From: Lumbricus rubellus
Lineage: Eukaryota; Annelida; Clitellata; Crassiclitellata; Lumbricidae
Assembly: GCA_945859605.1 (NCBI GenBank)
Contig: OX243822.1
Span: forward strand, 1,974,497-2,038,496
Length of the DNA stretch: 64,000 nucleotides
Reading direction: 5' to 3'
Position numbers and translations under genes: made by a program. The notes beneath the pieces were generated by a model, which saw only the letters and a list, made by a program, of their open reading frames with translations, made no database searches and was not told the DNA's origin. Positions 12,241 to 24,700 of the stretch are shown here, piece after piece. Within the stretch, counting starts at the first letter, position 1. Every line of letters starts with the position of its first letter.

Positions 12241-15200
12241 ATGGGTTTCCACAGGATCGGGCGATTGGTGGCCTGCATGTTGTTGATAGTAGGCCTAGTT
12301 TTGTCAAATGTCCATGGTCAGCCGGTCCAGATGTCATCATCAGGTACCGATTGTTCTGCGGAACGTCTCGATTGGCGTCTGGAAAGTATGGAGAATCGAC
12401 TCGAAGACATCCAGAAGATTGTTTCGACATTGAAGAACCCTTCCATCAAAGGTAATTGCTCAGGATTGGAATAGGAGAGGGAGACAGAGAGTTCTCTAAC
12501 TCTCGCCGTCCGCAAACTTTTTGTCTTGCTTTAGCATTCCAATCTCAACTAAAAGCTCACCTGTTCCTGAGCTCATTTCCTTTATAGTTTTTTTTTCAAA
12601 TAAGGTATTTCAAGGATATCTATAACTTTGTCATGTAATAGGCTAATAGTGCTATAGCTATCCTAAACTCGAGATTTCTACATGGGGAAATATGGAATTC
12701 GCTAGAATAATCTAATAGACACCGGCGCTTAGTCAGAAGTGACATGATGGTTTCAGAAGGCTTTAGCGACGGCACTAGCGAGAGCACTGTGGCAGAGATG
12801 TGCAGTAATTTAATTGAATAGGCTCTAAATGAAATTACGTGATTTAAATTACATCTGTAATTGATAATTTGTAATATGATGCTCTGCATCAAAGTAATTT
12901 GTATTTAGTAATTCAATTACACTTATTCATGTAATTTGTAATTTCAACCACATTATGTAAAATCAAATTACACTGAATGCAAGTTTTATTATTATGAAAC
13001 TATGTTCAGATTATTTGGGTCAACATTCCGCTTAGGCCTACATATTCAAGAAGTAAAATATTATGCAAGAAAAAAGGAATTTGTATTACGTCAGAAAACG
13101 CGAAAATGACTGGAAAGCGCAGCCAAGATCATATAGGCTAGTAGTTTTCTCGAATATGATCCAAAGTCAGCAAATTTGGATGGACCACAAAGTCGACGAG
13201 CAGAAACAAAAACCTATTAGGAAAATTGCAATGTAATTCTTACAGAAGATAATAGAAAGGAAATAGAGATGCTTCTTAGCTTTCCAACTCCTAAGAAAAT
13301 ATTTATACAATTCAATGCTACCCTGCCTTGGTCTGCACCAGTAGAGAAGGTCTAAATTTTTTGCAGGCATGATTGTAAGTCCTATCAGACGGCGTCTATC
13401 AGATAACATGTTTGAACAGCTGCTGCTTCTCAAATACATAGATGTTAAAAAACCATGGAATCGAAATTAAAAAACGGAAATAGTTTTATTCGAAAAAATA
13501 AAACCAAAAAGTGACAAACAGGAAACTCATTTTTGTTTTACTTTGTTGCATTTGAAATTGCATTTTAAACTTTTATAAAACCTTGTTTATACAATTTCAT
13601 CTTAATAGGCAAATAGTGCCTAACACAACTTTATTTGTAGTCAAAAATAAATTATAAGAGACAATAATCTGACAGTTTTTTCTTCTTGTGACTTTGGTCT
13701 AATACAAAATTGGAAAAAATTAAAGATATCGAAATATTTTCAAATTTAAATTGGAAACATAGGTCCACATACGTTCATGCTGATCGATATAACGCGATTA
13801 GTCTAAAATCTAATCAGAATTAAGGACTATAATAGATGTGTACTAAATTATATATCGTACTTAAATTTTTTATTGCATTCATGTATATGATAATCATAGA
13901 TAGGCCTAAGAAGTTTATAACAAAATAACTCTTATAAATTTCATTTTTGTAGGGACCTAGTGCATGTATTTTTTAAATGAGGACTTAACAATTCAAACCA
14001 TTAGGCCTAATGACACTTGTCTGCTGTATAGCCTACTTGTGAGTTCGGTGAAAACGCAAGAAAGAGCAGACAATAAATAAAATTATGGACAATGATAAAA
14101 GACAGTAAATAAATAAGCAAAGCTACATAACAAATTTTAAAAACCGATTAAAAGGATGGAAAAAAACCGAAAAAGTAGTCTACGTTTTTTGAAAATAACG
14201 AAAACGAAATTTTTTACACAGCTATGCTCAAATAAAATTAAATATACATTCTTTGATACAGTAGCCTAATGCACATAGAAAGAAGGCGAAAAGGCATGCG
14301 ATTCCTGTCTGATTCTTTTTTATCCCTAATTATTTTTTATATTTTATGTAATTTAAATAACGTAGGCTAATTTATCATTTGTAATTTCCGGCAGATTTAA
14401 CTAGTAGTTGGTAATTTGTAATTCAATTACACTATCTCTAGAAATTGATACGGTAGTTTGTAATTCAATTACATGTTGAAAATTGCGCCTAAATAACTAG
14501 AGGACTGTGGCAGGACAGTTCAATGCGAGCATGTCCAGCGTGGGACAGATCGGCGCAGTACATTCGACATGGGCCTGCAGTATAATTCGGCTGATGAGAA
14601 AATTTGATATTGTAACATAATAAACCAGCGTTGATTGCTGTTGAAACATAATATTAAAAGTATGATTTTGGTTTCTAACGTATTCAGATATCATTCTGTC
14701 AGTCTGCGTAACGTAATATCTGCAGATGGTGTCCCGTCAAGAGCGCGCAGGACAAAAGCGCGCCGACAATAAATTGCGCGCCAACAAAAGCGCGCCGACA
14801 AAAGCGCGCTCGGGTCAAATGCGCGCCGACATAAGCGCGCGGCGTGGACCAAAAGCTGTACTTTCACTTCCGCATAACATAAATCAAAGCAATACCCACC
14901 TTTACTTCTCACCTACAAGTGGCCAATATTCAAAGTCTTTCATCAAGTCAATGATTCAACCACCCATGTTGATGAAAGTTGTTTGTCCACAAATAAGAAA
15001 TTAGATTAACCACTATTAGAGTAGACTATATTCTCAATTTAAACTTCGAACACTGAAGCTTAATTTTGTGGACATTACATTTTTCGTCCGTTACACACGG
15101 TAGTTAACGGTATTTGCAAATCTGCCTTGATTAGATTAGACTCTTAGCAATGTAATTTTTTCAGAAATATTACTTAATTTTTGGACATTAGAATTTTCTT

Positions 15201-16718
15201 TCGTTGATTGCATATTTGCCAGACAATTACACATGAGTTTGTTCGTGAGTTTTTTTGTCCGTGTATGTTAGTCTATATTTTGTTGACTGCGACCTTATGT
15301 CGGCGCGCATTTGTCCTGCGCGCTTTTGTCCTGCGCGCTTTTGACGGGGTACCTCTGCAGATATCTGTACGTCTGCGTCCGTGTGTGTCTCGCTCCTCTG
15401 TCTGTCTGTCTGTCTGTCTCTTTCTCTGTCACTCTCTCTGTCTGTGTCTCTGTATCTGTCGCCCACGCTCCCTCTCACACACAAACACACACGCCAACAC
15501 ACACACACACACGTACACAAACACGCACACACACGCGCTAAACTCTGACCTAATATCCTGGTTTCTTGTTAGCAGAGGATTGTACGGTAGACTTGGCGTC
15601 TTACGGTTACAATGATTCGACAAAACATGGTTACGTGAGAACAAGTGGAGGCAGTTCGGATGATAGTGACCATCGTGGAGTGACAATCATGGATCTGGAC
15701 ATCGCAAAGTGCATCACAAGAAACAGAAGGCATTTTGATGTCCATGGGAATCCCAATAATGTAGGACAGTTGTTGACAAGCCTGGATTTGAAGAGAGCGG
15801 GTACAGTCATCGTAGGAGTAACAGCAGATACGGTAGAAAGCGAAGACAATTACTCGTTTCAGAATGCTGTTGGTTCTTTTTTCACGTTGTACAACATGAA
15901 TCTAAGTGGAATAAGGTACAGGGACAAATTTGCCTTCATCATGGAAAAAGGATATCCGAACAAGACGGTATTCCAGACCAAACGCAATGGTGGAGAAAGC
16001 CTCATTATGAAGATTGTGGTTCGTGGTAAGTTATGAAAGCAAAAGTTCAATCAGTTTCAATTGGAAAAAATTCTTATTTTAACTCCAGTTGATGAACGCC
16101 ACAGTGAAGCTTCTTCTACTTCGCCACAGAGAAGCTGATGACCTGCAACACTGGATAGTGATAAGAGAGATTTAAAAAAACTTTTATTACCAGAACTGTA
16201 AACCATGCCCGGGTTCTTGAAACTTGGGTACCGGACCTACCGGTAGGGCCTACATTATCAGTTTAGGTCTACAATGATGCTTTTTCTCATAATAGTTAAC
16301 TGAATCTGATTTTAATGAATCCTTCTAATTATTGTCTATAAGATTACATGAGCCACATCTTGGAATATATTGACATTAGATTCGATCTTGTTAGATCAAT
16401 AATGTGAGACATTTTTTGCTTATTATTTTTATCGTGACGCATCTATTAAGCACCACGATCTGGTGACGCGGATCAATCAATGACACTTACAGTAGGCTAC
16501 TTGTGACTTAAGGACTTGTTTCATAATAATTTATTATACAGTAGTACGGAATAATTTATTATACAGTATACTACGGCAGTTTTGTAGTCCTCTCACAGGA
16601 AGAGATTGAAACGGCACAGTTTGGCTTGCTCCATGCTTGAACTGCTGCCACTTTATTAAGTTTTATGTTTATTGTTAAAGGTTTGACTATCAACGACGTG
16701 GCCTTCACTCGATTGTAG
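12241..16718 (+). CDS. ILEI/FAM3-like secreted protein gene C (exons 12241-12451, 15573-16025, 16681-16718; 233 aa)
   Basis: Exon 1: signal peptide (core LVACMLLIVGLVLSNVHG), a linker with one Cys, then a short amphipathic coiled coil (ERLDWRLESMENRLEDIQK), ending G|GTAATT. Exon 2: ILEI domain with DCTVDLASYGYND, SGGSS, RGVTIMDLDIAKC, a HFDVH box, GTVIVGVTADTVE, YNMNLS and RDKFAFIMEKGYPNKT, ending G|GTAAGT. Exon 3 after TTGTTAAAG: 38 nt encoding the tail GLTINDVAFTRL. All junctions are phase 1 and the CDS totals 702 nt. An in-frame ATG upstream (12184) falls before the conserved acceptor at 12215, so 12241 is preferred. Exon 2 has a tandem TAGCAG acceptor, so 15576 is an alternative start losing one codon. 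AATAAA at 16908-16913 is a candidate poly(A) signal. The coiled coil suggests oligomerisation. Confidence 0.88.
12793..14441. mobile_element. Degenerate hAT-like element with TAATT-rich termini
   Basis: The left end CAGAGATGTGCAGTAATTTA and the right end ...CAATTACACTATCTCTAG are imperfect inverted repeats. Both subterminal regions are packed with GTAATTGAATTAC-type motifs in opposite sense. This fits a known class of hAT elements with CAGAGGTG..TAATTA ends. No transposase frame and no clear 8-bp duplication were found. It lies in intron 1 of gene C, which otherwise shows nothing coding. Confidence 0.35.
14728..15353. mobile_element. Foldback-type non-autonomous DNA transposon B (626 bp)
   Basis: It begins GGTGTCCCGTCAAGAGCGCG and ends ...GCGCTTTTGACGGGGTACC, inverted repeats that stay alignable for more than 40 bp. 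A perfect 9-bp duplication TCTGCAGAT flanks it (14719-14727 and 15354-15362). The arms are tandem degenerate units of the type AAAAGCGCGCCGAC(A). Overall build (GGT...ACC ends, 8-9 bp duplication, repeat-built arms) matches element A at 2685, so both likely use one transposase type. No ORF of its own is evident. Confidence 0.8.
15395..15540. repeat. (CTGT)n and (CA)n simple repeats just before ILEI exon 2 of gene C
   Basis: CTGT/CTCT repeats (15395-15465) pass into CACA/ACGC repeats (15475-15540) and end about 30 bp from the acceptor at 15572. Confidence 0.9.
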
Positions 16719-18261
16719 CGTCAGCAAACATGGAACTTGGATGATAGGTTTATCTGACGTTTTTCTTGAAACGGAACGTTACACAGCATCGAGATGTGTG
16801 ATTCATGCTTCTGAGAGAACGCTTTTGTAGTCCCTACAACACTTTACCTTTTTTTAAATACGACATTGAACTCATTGTTTTGATGATACCACTTTTGAGG
16901 GATTCTGAATAAAGTAGGCAACATGTAACCTATAATTGATGTTTACATGTACTGTAAAAAATGAGCGATGTCGTGGCCTAGGAGCCACGCATTAGCGGGT
17001 TCGCTGTAAAACTTGACACTAATATTGGCCTGCAGTTAAATAGGTTTTTTTCTGCGAATGTGATGTCATGTCGATTGATAAATAATTATGATTGCAGTGA
17101 TATGATAATGAAATTACATCATATGTAAGCATTTTGAAAGCGTGTTCTTCTTATTTTAAGTTGCTTTAAGTGCAGCGTAAACTGCCTATCCTAATCTTTA
17201 CCTAGCTCATGACCTGTCAAAAATTCTTTGGATATTTTTCATCTTCTGTACATTTAATTTCGTCGACCTGCTGAATAACTCCCACCAAGACCATTTTCAG
17301 CGACTTGCTCAAACGTTTGTAGGCATATGACTGGCGCCTCCACTGTGTGGTAGTCTACAAATTGAAGCTCACAGCGGAGGTGAAGTATCTCACAAGAACA
17401 TTAAACCTATACACAAGGACTAGAGTCAAGAACATGCGTTTGCCATAATTATTGGAAGACGTGAAGATTAGCGTTTGAGTTTGTCCTGATTCCAGGATGA
17501 GTCTTTGTTAATATCAACGTATACAATCTGAAACCTCCAGTGCGGCAGAGATGGCAGAGGAAGCTGTTGAACGCCTGTGTTAACGCAATACACAAATATA
17601 AACTGTACATGTAGGCATCAAATGCCATCGATTATTCCCTCCACCTTGCCCTTTCTGTGGTCATGAGCTCCATCCTCGGGCTCATGGCTTCTCATTTCCG
17701 AAAAAAGATAAAATTATTACAACTTTATCTCTAGAGTAAGACTATACTGTTCAAAAACATTTTTTAGCCTAACGAACACAGATTAATTAATATTAACTCA
17801 AACCCAGTATTTATTTATGTCTATAAACATTCATGCTTATAAACTGAACTTATACTTGAAACCTTTATAAAATTGGTTATAGGCCTATGTAGGCCTAACA
17901 TGCTGCGTTCTGCCACCCTGAAATGTTGATAAACTAAACGAAAATTGAATTGAATTGAACCGGCGTCATTTGATGCATGAACCGTTTTAAAGAAGATGCA
18001 AAACATATACGCGTCTGAAATCGGTAGTTAATAATAATAATTATTCTACACGCACCTAATGGAGGCAATTTTTATGTAGAATTCAAATTGAGCAGGCCTT
18101 CAGCCTATTATTATTCTCTAGAATCTCTAACGTGCAGAACCAATTTGAGTGATTATTATTGGTGTTTCCTGAAGTTGTCTGATCTTAAGCACAACTGCTC
18201 GGAAGTCAAAATCTCACTAAACACCCAATACAGAATTGGTGTTGTTGTTGTTGCCTTAATC

Positions 18262-18356
18262 GTCGTCATGATCATCATCATCATAATCATTATCATCATC
18301 CTCATCATCATCGTCATCGTCATCATCATCATCATCGTCATCATCATCATCATCAT

Positions 18357-18390
<34 letters not shown>

Positions 18391-18416
18391 GCCGCCGTCA
18401 TCATCATCATCACGAT
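18262..18416. repeat. (CAT)n/(GTC)n/(GCC)n microsatellite, paralogous to 8728-8966
   Basis: Same order of repeat blocks and same flanks as the microsatellite upstream of gene C, but shorter and with an added GCC block. Confidence 0.92.
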
Positions 18417-18712
18417 CATTTCAAAACGGAAACTAGGGTGCGTTTCCATGTGGTGTCCAATCAGGATTTGAGTCCGTTGGACGTCTGAGTCGTAAATAAG
18501 CTTAACTAACATATTTTAACACACATTCAGGCCGCATTTATGTGGATGATAAGTGTGACAAGGATGCTACAGCACCAGGTCCCGCGGTTTTGAGGATATG
18601 GCAATTATAAATTATGTTCGTTGCTTGTCGCTTGGGTATCATTGAAGGGTGAACACCTCACCCGGACCTGCAGTATTGACGTGAGAGGAAGACCGTTGGG
18701 TAAGCACTAGCA

Positions 18713-19934
18713 CAGCGGTTCTCAACCTTTTTAGTCCGGCGACCCCTTTTTAACATTTCAAAAGTTGTGACGACCCCCAACGACAAAATTGATTGTGTAA
18801 CAACTCCCTTTTTCACTGCATTTTTGTTACTATTGTCCATTGTTATGCATTTTCACGCTCATAATACGAAAACTGTTTTGGCAGTTGTATGAGGTTTCCT
18901 TTAGTTTCAAGTAGTCGAAGTTATATAAGCCAATTCGGCTTGTGATGCAGCTTCAACAGCTGCAGCGTCTTGCTTAGAACTGGAATTCTTCAAACCCGCT
19001 GTCTCAAGTAAAGTGTGCCTTCTTGGCATCATCAGCTTTGTTCTTAAAAATACTGGTCATGCTTTCCTACATAGCTATGATGGTTAGAATAGCCTATCTG
19101 AATAGTGCTTTGCGGTTTATTTGTGGATTAAAAAGGTTGAGAACCGCTGCCTTACTGATTCGTTTTGCGATGCTAGCAATTTCAAAAACGTCATCTGTGT
19201 TCTTATGAATGCGCCGAGCAGGGAGAGTTTGGAGAATGGACGTATAGGCCTACGTGCCATTCCCCATTGTCAACAATTTTCCACCCCGCAATGGTAGCAT
19301 TTTAGGCTGTCGTTTAAACGAAACTCTTCATCATTTCAGTGCTGATAGTCGTGCTTTACGACTTCAAAGTGTCTCCTCCCATTGTTTTGAACTTTTCATC
19401 TCAATAAAAAAATCATAATTTCAGTGCTGAAGGCATGGTTTATGACTTCAATAAATATCCTCTTTCCATTCTTATTTTCTTCTTCTAAATTTCCAATCAG
19501 TAGCCTATTTTAAACTGTCATCTGAATTTGTCAATGCTGATAGTCATGGTTTAAGACTTCAGAATGTCGGCCCCCATGGAGTTGTTAACATTATTTTCGA
19601 TTTGTGCACCGTAACGTTCTCAGACATCATCTAAAAAAATTACTCATAATTTCAGTGCTCAGAGAGGTGGTCTAGACTTCAAAAAATATTCCTCCCTGTG
19701 TTTCTTTAGAAGAATAGCAGAATTTACATTTGAATACTAAAATAGAAAAATTAAATTTGCTGCCGAAATTTAACTGATGAATCATAGCAAAATTTTGAAT
19801 AAAAATTTATTTTAGTTTGTTGAAATTGCTATTTGGCCGATATCTTTTGCACACTTCTGAAGGGGCCTGGCGACCCCTGGAAAATTGTCAGGCGACCCCC
19901 GAAGGGGTCGCGACCCACAGGTTGAGAACCGCTG
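18713..19934. mobile_element. hAT-type non-autonomous element, 1222 bp, with internal terminal repeat
   Basis: The termini CAGCGGTTCTCAACC and GGTTGAGAACCGCTG are perfect 15-bp inverted repeats. CACTAGCA flanks both sides (18705-18712 and 19935-19942), a perfect 8-bp duplication diagnostic of hAT. Subterminal GCGACCCC motifs are also typical. A further right-type terminus AAAAGGTTGAGAACCGCTG ends at 19149, so the element is composite: either a shorter 437-bp unit (18713-19149) fused to a second copy, or a one-ended nested insertion. An internal direct repeat family (ATTTCAGTGCTGATAG...GACTTC) recurs at about 19335, 19420, 19530 and 19650. Confidence 0.85.
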
Positions 19935-20004
19935 CACTAGCAGGTAGCCTCTGCACCTGGACCAGTACTAACCTTAATGAGGCTCTGCAGGCAGTATAGG
20001 AATT

Positions 20005-20150
20005 GTAGAAAAATAACTGGAGGTCAGACGTTGATTTATGTGGACTTGGGATGTGCAATGAGAACTTTGCTATTGGGTCCTAAGAAAGACTGGAGGTTGA
20101 ACCCCAAAACCCCGGCAATCCTCACCCAGGGTCACCCTGCCATATGATAG
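20005..20150. repeat. Copy of dispersed MITE family (GGCAAT-TCTCACC family)
   Basis: Shares AAAAATAACTGGAGG, GTTGATTTA.GTGGA.TTGGG, GGTCCTAAGAAAGACTGG and a GGCAATCCTCACCC end with copies near 770, 4675, 29095 (inverted), 29360 and 33796 (inverted). Confidence 0.55.
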
Positions 20151-20714
20151 TTATATTCCAATGCGCACAACCGATATAATTATACATGTACGTAGCCTAT
20201 AATGGGTAATTATATTGGCAAATTAGAGGCCGAGAGGATACAGAGAAGTCTACAGACCGTTCTAGCAACAGGCTGCAGAGGAGTCCCTTTTCCAGAAAGA
20301 ACCACTGGATAGCTCTCGTGCTGCATTACCACAAGTCGAAGCAAAGGGACAACCACTGCATGACTTATGACCACTGTTTGCGTCGTGACCGTGTGATCAT
20401 TGCGTTCACAGTAATCGTAATTAGGCCTATGCTTTATAGTAGACTTAACTAATTACAGCGCATGATCTCTGCCGTCATGCTGTTTAACACCGTATCCGCT
20501 TTGAAAGTATTTAACTTTAGCCTTGGTCTTGTATACTTCCTAGCTTTCTTGCACAATTCATACGCAATATGCTAACATGTTGCATATGCACGTATGCATT
20601 CTGCTATTCATTTTGCGCTTTTAAGAAGCCCATAAATTCGCTAAATAAAGGGCTATTTCTTTTAGAGGGGCACGGTACTGGTCACACCAATTGAATCTCT
20701 CTGCTGTGTAGACT

Positions 20715-20837
20715 CAGTGTGAGAATTGTGAAAGATTAATTGTTAGGGGGTTGGACTATATATTATCCATTAGGAATTGGGATTTGAAAAACAGACTTTA
20801 CAATAAACTGGGGTTGAACCCGCCAATTCTCACGCTG
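20715..20837. mobile_element. Small hAT-like MITE (123 bp)
   Basis: Inverted ends CAGTGTGAGAATTG and CCAATTCTCACGCTG. Flanks TGTAGACT (20707-20714) and TCTAGACT (20838-20845) form an 8-bp duplication with one mismatch. The body carries the GGGGTTGAACCC and GATTTGAAAAACAGACTTTA blocks shared with the dispersed family at 20005, 29095 and 33796. Confidence 0.65.
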
Positions 20838-21737
20838 TCTAGACTATGCAGCGATAACTTAAATTGAATACAGGTCGATCTCGGTTTTAAACTTTCTGCA
20901 GTCTACACAGCTGAATCGTACGGTCCCATGTAAGAAAATGAAGTTCTGTGGCGGATATTATTATCAATAATTTATTATTGTTGTAAACGCTTAGCAAATT
21001 CTACCGCACCCGTCTCTAATGTAAGGGAGGCAACCTAAGAAGCTGTACGGTAGTGCATCAAGGCCAAGCCGTCCTTTGCAAACTAGGCCAACATACAGAA
21101 TTTTAGTCCGCTGAGAGAGAGAGGAATACTAATCATCAAATGACCTTATAAGCCTTAAAGGTCTTTGGCAGGGTAGAGATAGGCCTGCAATACCCCACGT
21201 AGTGTATGTGGAAGTGTTACCCACAATATGCTAATGGAAACTGCATGATCAACATTTGCTAAGCATAAGTAAACCATACATATATGAACGAATGCAAATA
21301 GACAAACCAATCGGTCCGGGCCAGACCCACAGTATGTATTAATAAGGAGCAAACCCTTTTATCCCAGTCGTTAGTCTCCTGAATAATTTTTTACACTGAC
21401 CGTACCCTTGGCACTCTAAAAGCGACCTACGTGTACAATTGTACATGTACATGTAATGGGGTCAATTCTGCTATTTGCTTAAAAAGATAACATCAAGCAA
21501 TTGTTCAGTCTTAATTTATTTTCTTCCAAGCCAAAAAGTCGTGGCATGTTAACTGGTCGATAGCTATTCGGTTTATCTAGTTTCCCTTGGCCTTCAGTCT
21601 TCAGTAGCAGCGTATCCAGGATATGACCCACACAGAACATTGAAATCAGTTATCTGATCTAATCACAGCCTAAATGCAATTTCGGTTGTACAATGTACAT
21701 GTATATAGTGGCAGATTGTTGTTGCTCTTTCCCGCAG

Positions 21738-21764
21738 TTGAAGTACATGTACGTTGGAATGGCG
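21738..21764 (+). promoter_or_regulatory. Conserved acceptor of a 5' UTR intron, gene D
   Basis: CTCTTTCCCGCAG|TTGAAG, matching the acceptors upstream of genes C and E. In-frame ATGs follow at 21747, 21759 and 21765; the last aligns with the gene C start. Confidence 0.55.
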
Positions 21765-24700
21765 ATGTTTTTCTGTGAGATCGGGCGTTTGGTCGCTTGC
21801 ATGTTGTTTATAGTTGTGTTGTCAACTGTGCATGGTCAACCGGTTCAGATTTCCTCATTAGATACGGATTGCCATGTGGACCATCTTGAGACACAGTTGG
21901 CCAGAATGGAGGATCGGCTGAATCGTATGCAGGATATGATTTCGTCAATGAACTGCCCTTCGATCAAAGGTAATAATTAATAATGGGAATGACTATTAAG
22001 GGAAAGTTACCGTACTTGGTCAAGGACCGTACTTGCATTACTGTGTAACTCTCTCAGCACACAAACTCGCTCTGCTATGTCTCTTCAGGTCCTCACATCT
22101 CAACTATAAACCGATCTGTGCCTGGACTTATTTCAACTCCGCCACTGGTTGATCCCTGCCAGTGCCAGTCCCAACTTCCCAAGCCTGGATAAAGGAGGAG
22201 GGCTCCACTAATCATCTCTGATATGGCAGTGTCGTTAAACATGTAACATGTGGACTCAGTGGTGTAGTGTGGGGAACGCTGGGGAACGCCGTTCCCCACT
22301 TTTTTTCCAGGAATAATGGAATATTAATAATAATACTACTACTAATAATATTATTATAAAGAGCGTTCCCCCACTTCATTTTTAGGACTACACTACTGAG
22401 TGGACTTATTTCTATATCAGGCTGTTTACTCGTTTTTTATCGGACTTACCCTCTTGGCTTTGACCTGACTCTTCCAAGATTTTGGCTTTAATTAACAAGA
22501 GATCCTCTTAGCTGCGAAGAACTACTTATGCCTTTACCACCATCATGTGGCACCATAGCATTTTTCATATCAAATTATTGTATTCTATTTCCGTTTAATG
22601 GATTGAAAATTTCCTGTCAAAAGGCAGCAATCGACAGCGGGCGACTGCCATGTAGGGATTGTAGACATCTCAACGTTGAACTGGTTATTTTTCATGGATT
22701 GGTTAACAGAGAGTTGCGCCATAGACTTGGCGTCATACGGCTTCGACGATTCGTCGAAGTACGGCTACATAAGAACCAGCGGAGGCAGTTCGGTCCAGCT
22801 CTACTTTCCGGAAGAGGTTGACAAATATCGCGGAGTGATACTCGTCGCGCTGGATGCCAACACTTGTACGGCGAGAAGCAGACAACGGTTTGACACTCAT
22901 GCGTCCGCATCCGATAGTAGACAGTTGTTGAGAACCATGGAATCGATGGCAGCGGGTACGATCATTGTCGGAGTTTCCGCAGATACTCCCGAAAATGAAG
23001 ACAACATGTCGTTCATAAATTCCGTTGGTTCATTTTTCACCAGCTATAACATGAATCTAACGGCGCCTTTGTTCAGGGACAAATTTGTCTTCGTCATTCA
23101 GAAGGGATACCCATGGAAGACACTGTTCCAGAGAAAATCGCGATATGGAGAAAGCCTCAGAATGAAGGTTGGACTTCGCGGTAAGTTACGATAGCGTTGT
23201 CTCAATCTTTATTAAGTGTTCACTTTAACGCCTCTTGAGGAAACCCAAGGAGATGATCGCAGCGTGCAACGCATGAATGAATGTAACTTCCATTATTCTA
23301 GTTAGATAGTCTGTTGACTACATACGCTGATGGAATACAGGCATAGGCGTACGGGAGGTTTCAGAAGTGGGGGGGGGGGCAAAGATTGAACTTCTGCCCG
23401 AAAAATTTATCCGCCCGGCCAAAAAGTTGAAGACCTTTTTTTTTTAGTCGTCCGCGACTATTTTTGCCCGAAAAACCAAACTTTCCCGAAACTTGACGAC
23501 CTTTTTTTAGTCGTTTGGGTCTGTTTTGCCCGAAAAAACCACCAAACTTTCCCGAATTTGGGGGGGGGGGCAATTGTCCCCTCTGCACCCCCGCCTCGTA
23601 CGCCTATGATATACAGGTAAGGAATGAAAAGCATGTTATGCTGCATTTCAAAGTTAACTTTGTTCCAGAGCTGCAGCGTCAGATAAGCCGCCATGTTGAA
23701 TGGCTGAAATTGTGAAAAGACAGATATATTGCAAACAATATTTTAACGTCTCTGGGATGTAGCCTAGATGAAACCTAGGACAGTCGAAAACGAAGGACGA
23801 GTGTCGAAAATGATGCTAAATGCAGTGTCAAACGCCACAAGATCTTTTGGAACAGAAGATGCGGTGCAATTAACACCTCTGCGGGATTTTGTAAAAAAGG
23901 ACGAACTACGAGCGCGTTATGAAATGAATCCTAGGAATCTGTGTGAGGATGACATTGTCATAATGATGATGTTCGTCTCTTTGTGGTCTCATGCTGCGCT
24001 CTTCGATCCTCTGACTGGCTTGACCTCTTTGTTGCCCGAGTCAGGACTGCCATGGTTCAATCCAGATGCTTTGCCTGCGTATGGCTCCCTCTCTAGGAAT
24101 GGTCTTCCACATCAGTTTGTTCCGCCTTTCTCTCTTGTGGTTTTTCCTCATCTTTCTCTCGTCTCAGATCCTGCCTTTCTTTCGTGGTAGATCGCACTAT
24201 CATGGAAGCGCCATGATACTTGCCTTATTGCTGAGAGAAGCGCTTTTTAAATGGTCAAATACAATACAGTTCAATAATGGTGCACTCTAATTGAATTAAT
24301 ATATACTATTAAAATTTCACTTGACACTTTCAAGTCTCATGTTGGCAAAGGTTTTGATTATGAGCTGAGACCGTGTGAAACGTCTTCTGGGGTAGACCTT
24401 AAGTTTAGGACTGCAATCATTACTAAACGTGAACATGTCGATGACATATTGTTTATTCAATAGGTATTATAGATACTGTAGTTTTACTGAACATTCGGCG
24501 ACATGATGAGTATGATCTATTCTGCGCAACAGCAGCAGGACATTAATTTTAAAGTAAAACATAGAGGCGCAACAGAAGTGGTGCAGGCCTATAATAGTGC
24601 TGATGATATCGGGCAAGATTGAGGCATAATAACCCTCGATTACCATTTACCAAGCAGGTCAGCTGAGTATTGTCTCAAGCCAGATGTGAGGAGACGATCA

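Larger units (their letters stand above)
16719..21737. other. Spacer between ILEI genes C and D
   Basis: No gene is supported. 16720-16830 is 3' UTR conserved with gene D (GGATGAT, then AACG(G/A)AACGTTACACAGCATC at 16782 and 26549). 16965-18140 is homologous to 27545-28260 downstream of gene D (TGTCGTGGCCTAGGAGCCAC in both; GAGCAGGCCTTCAGCCTATT in both). 18180-21700 is homologous to the spacer upstream of gene C. The spacer thus spans a duplication junction. Nested hAT DNA and a small MITE are listed separately. Confidence 0.6.
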
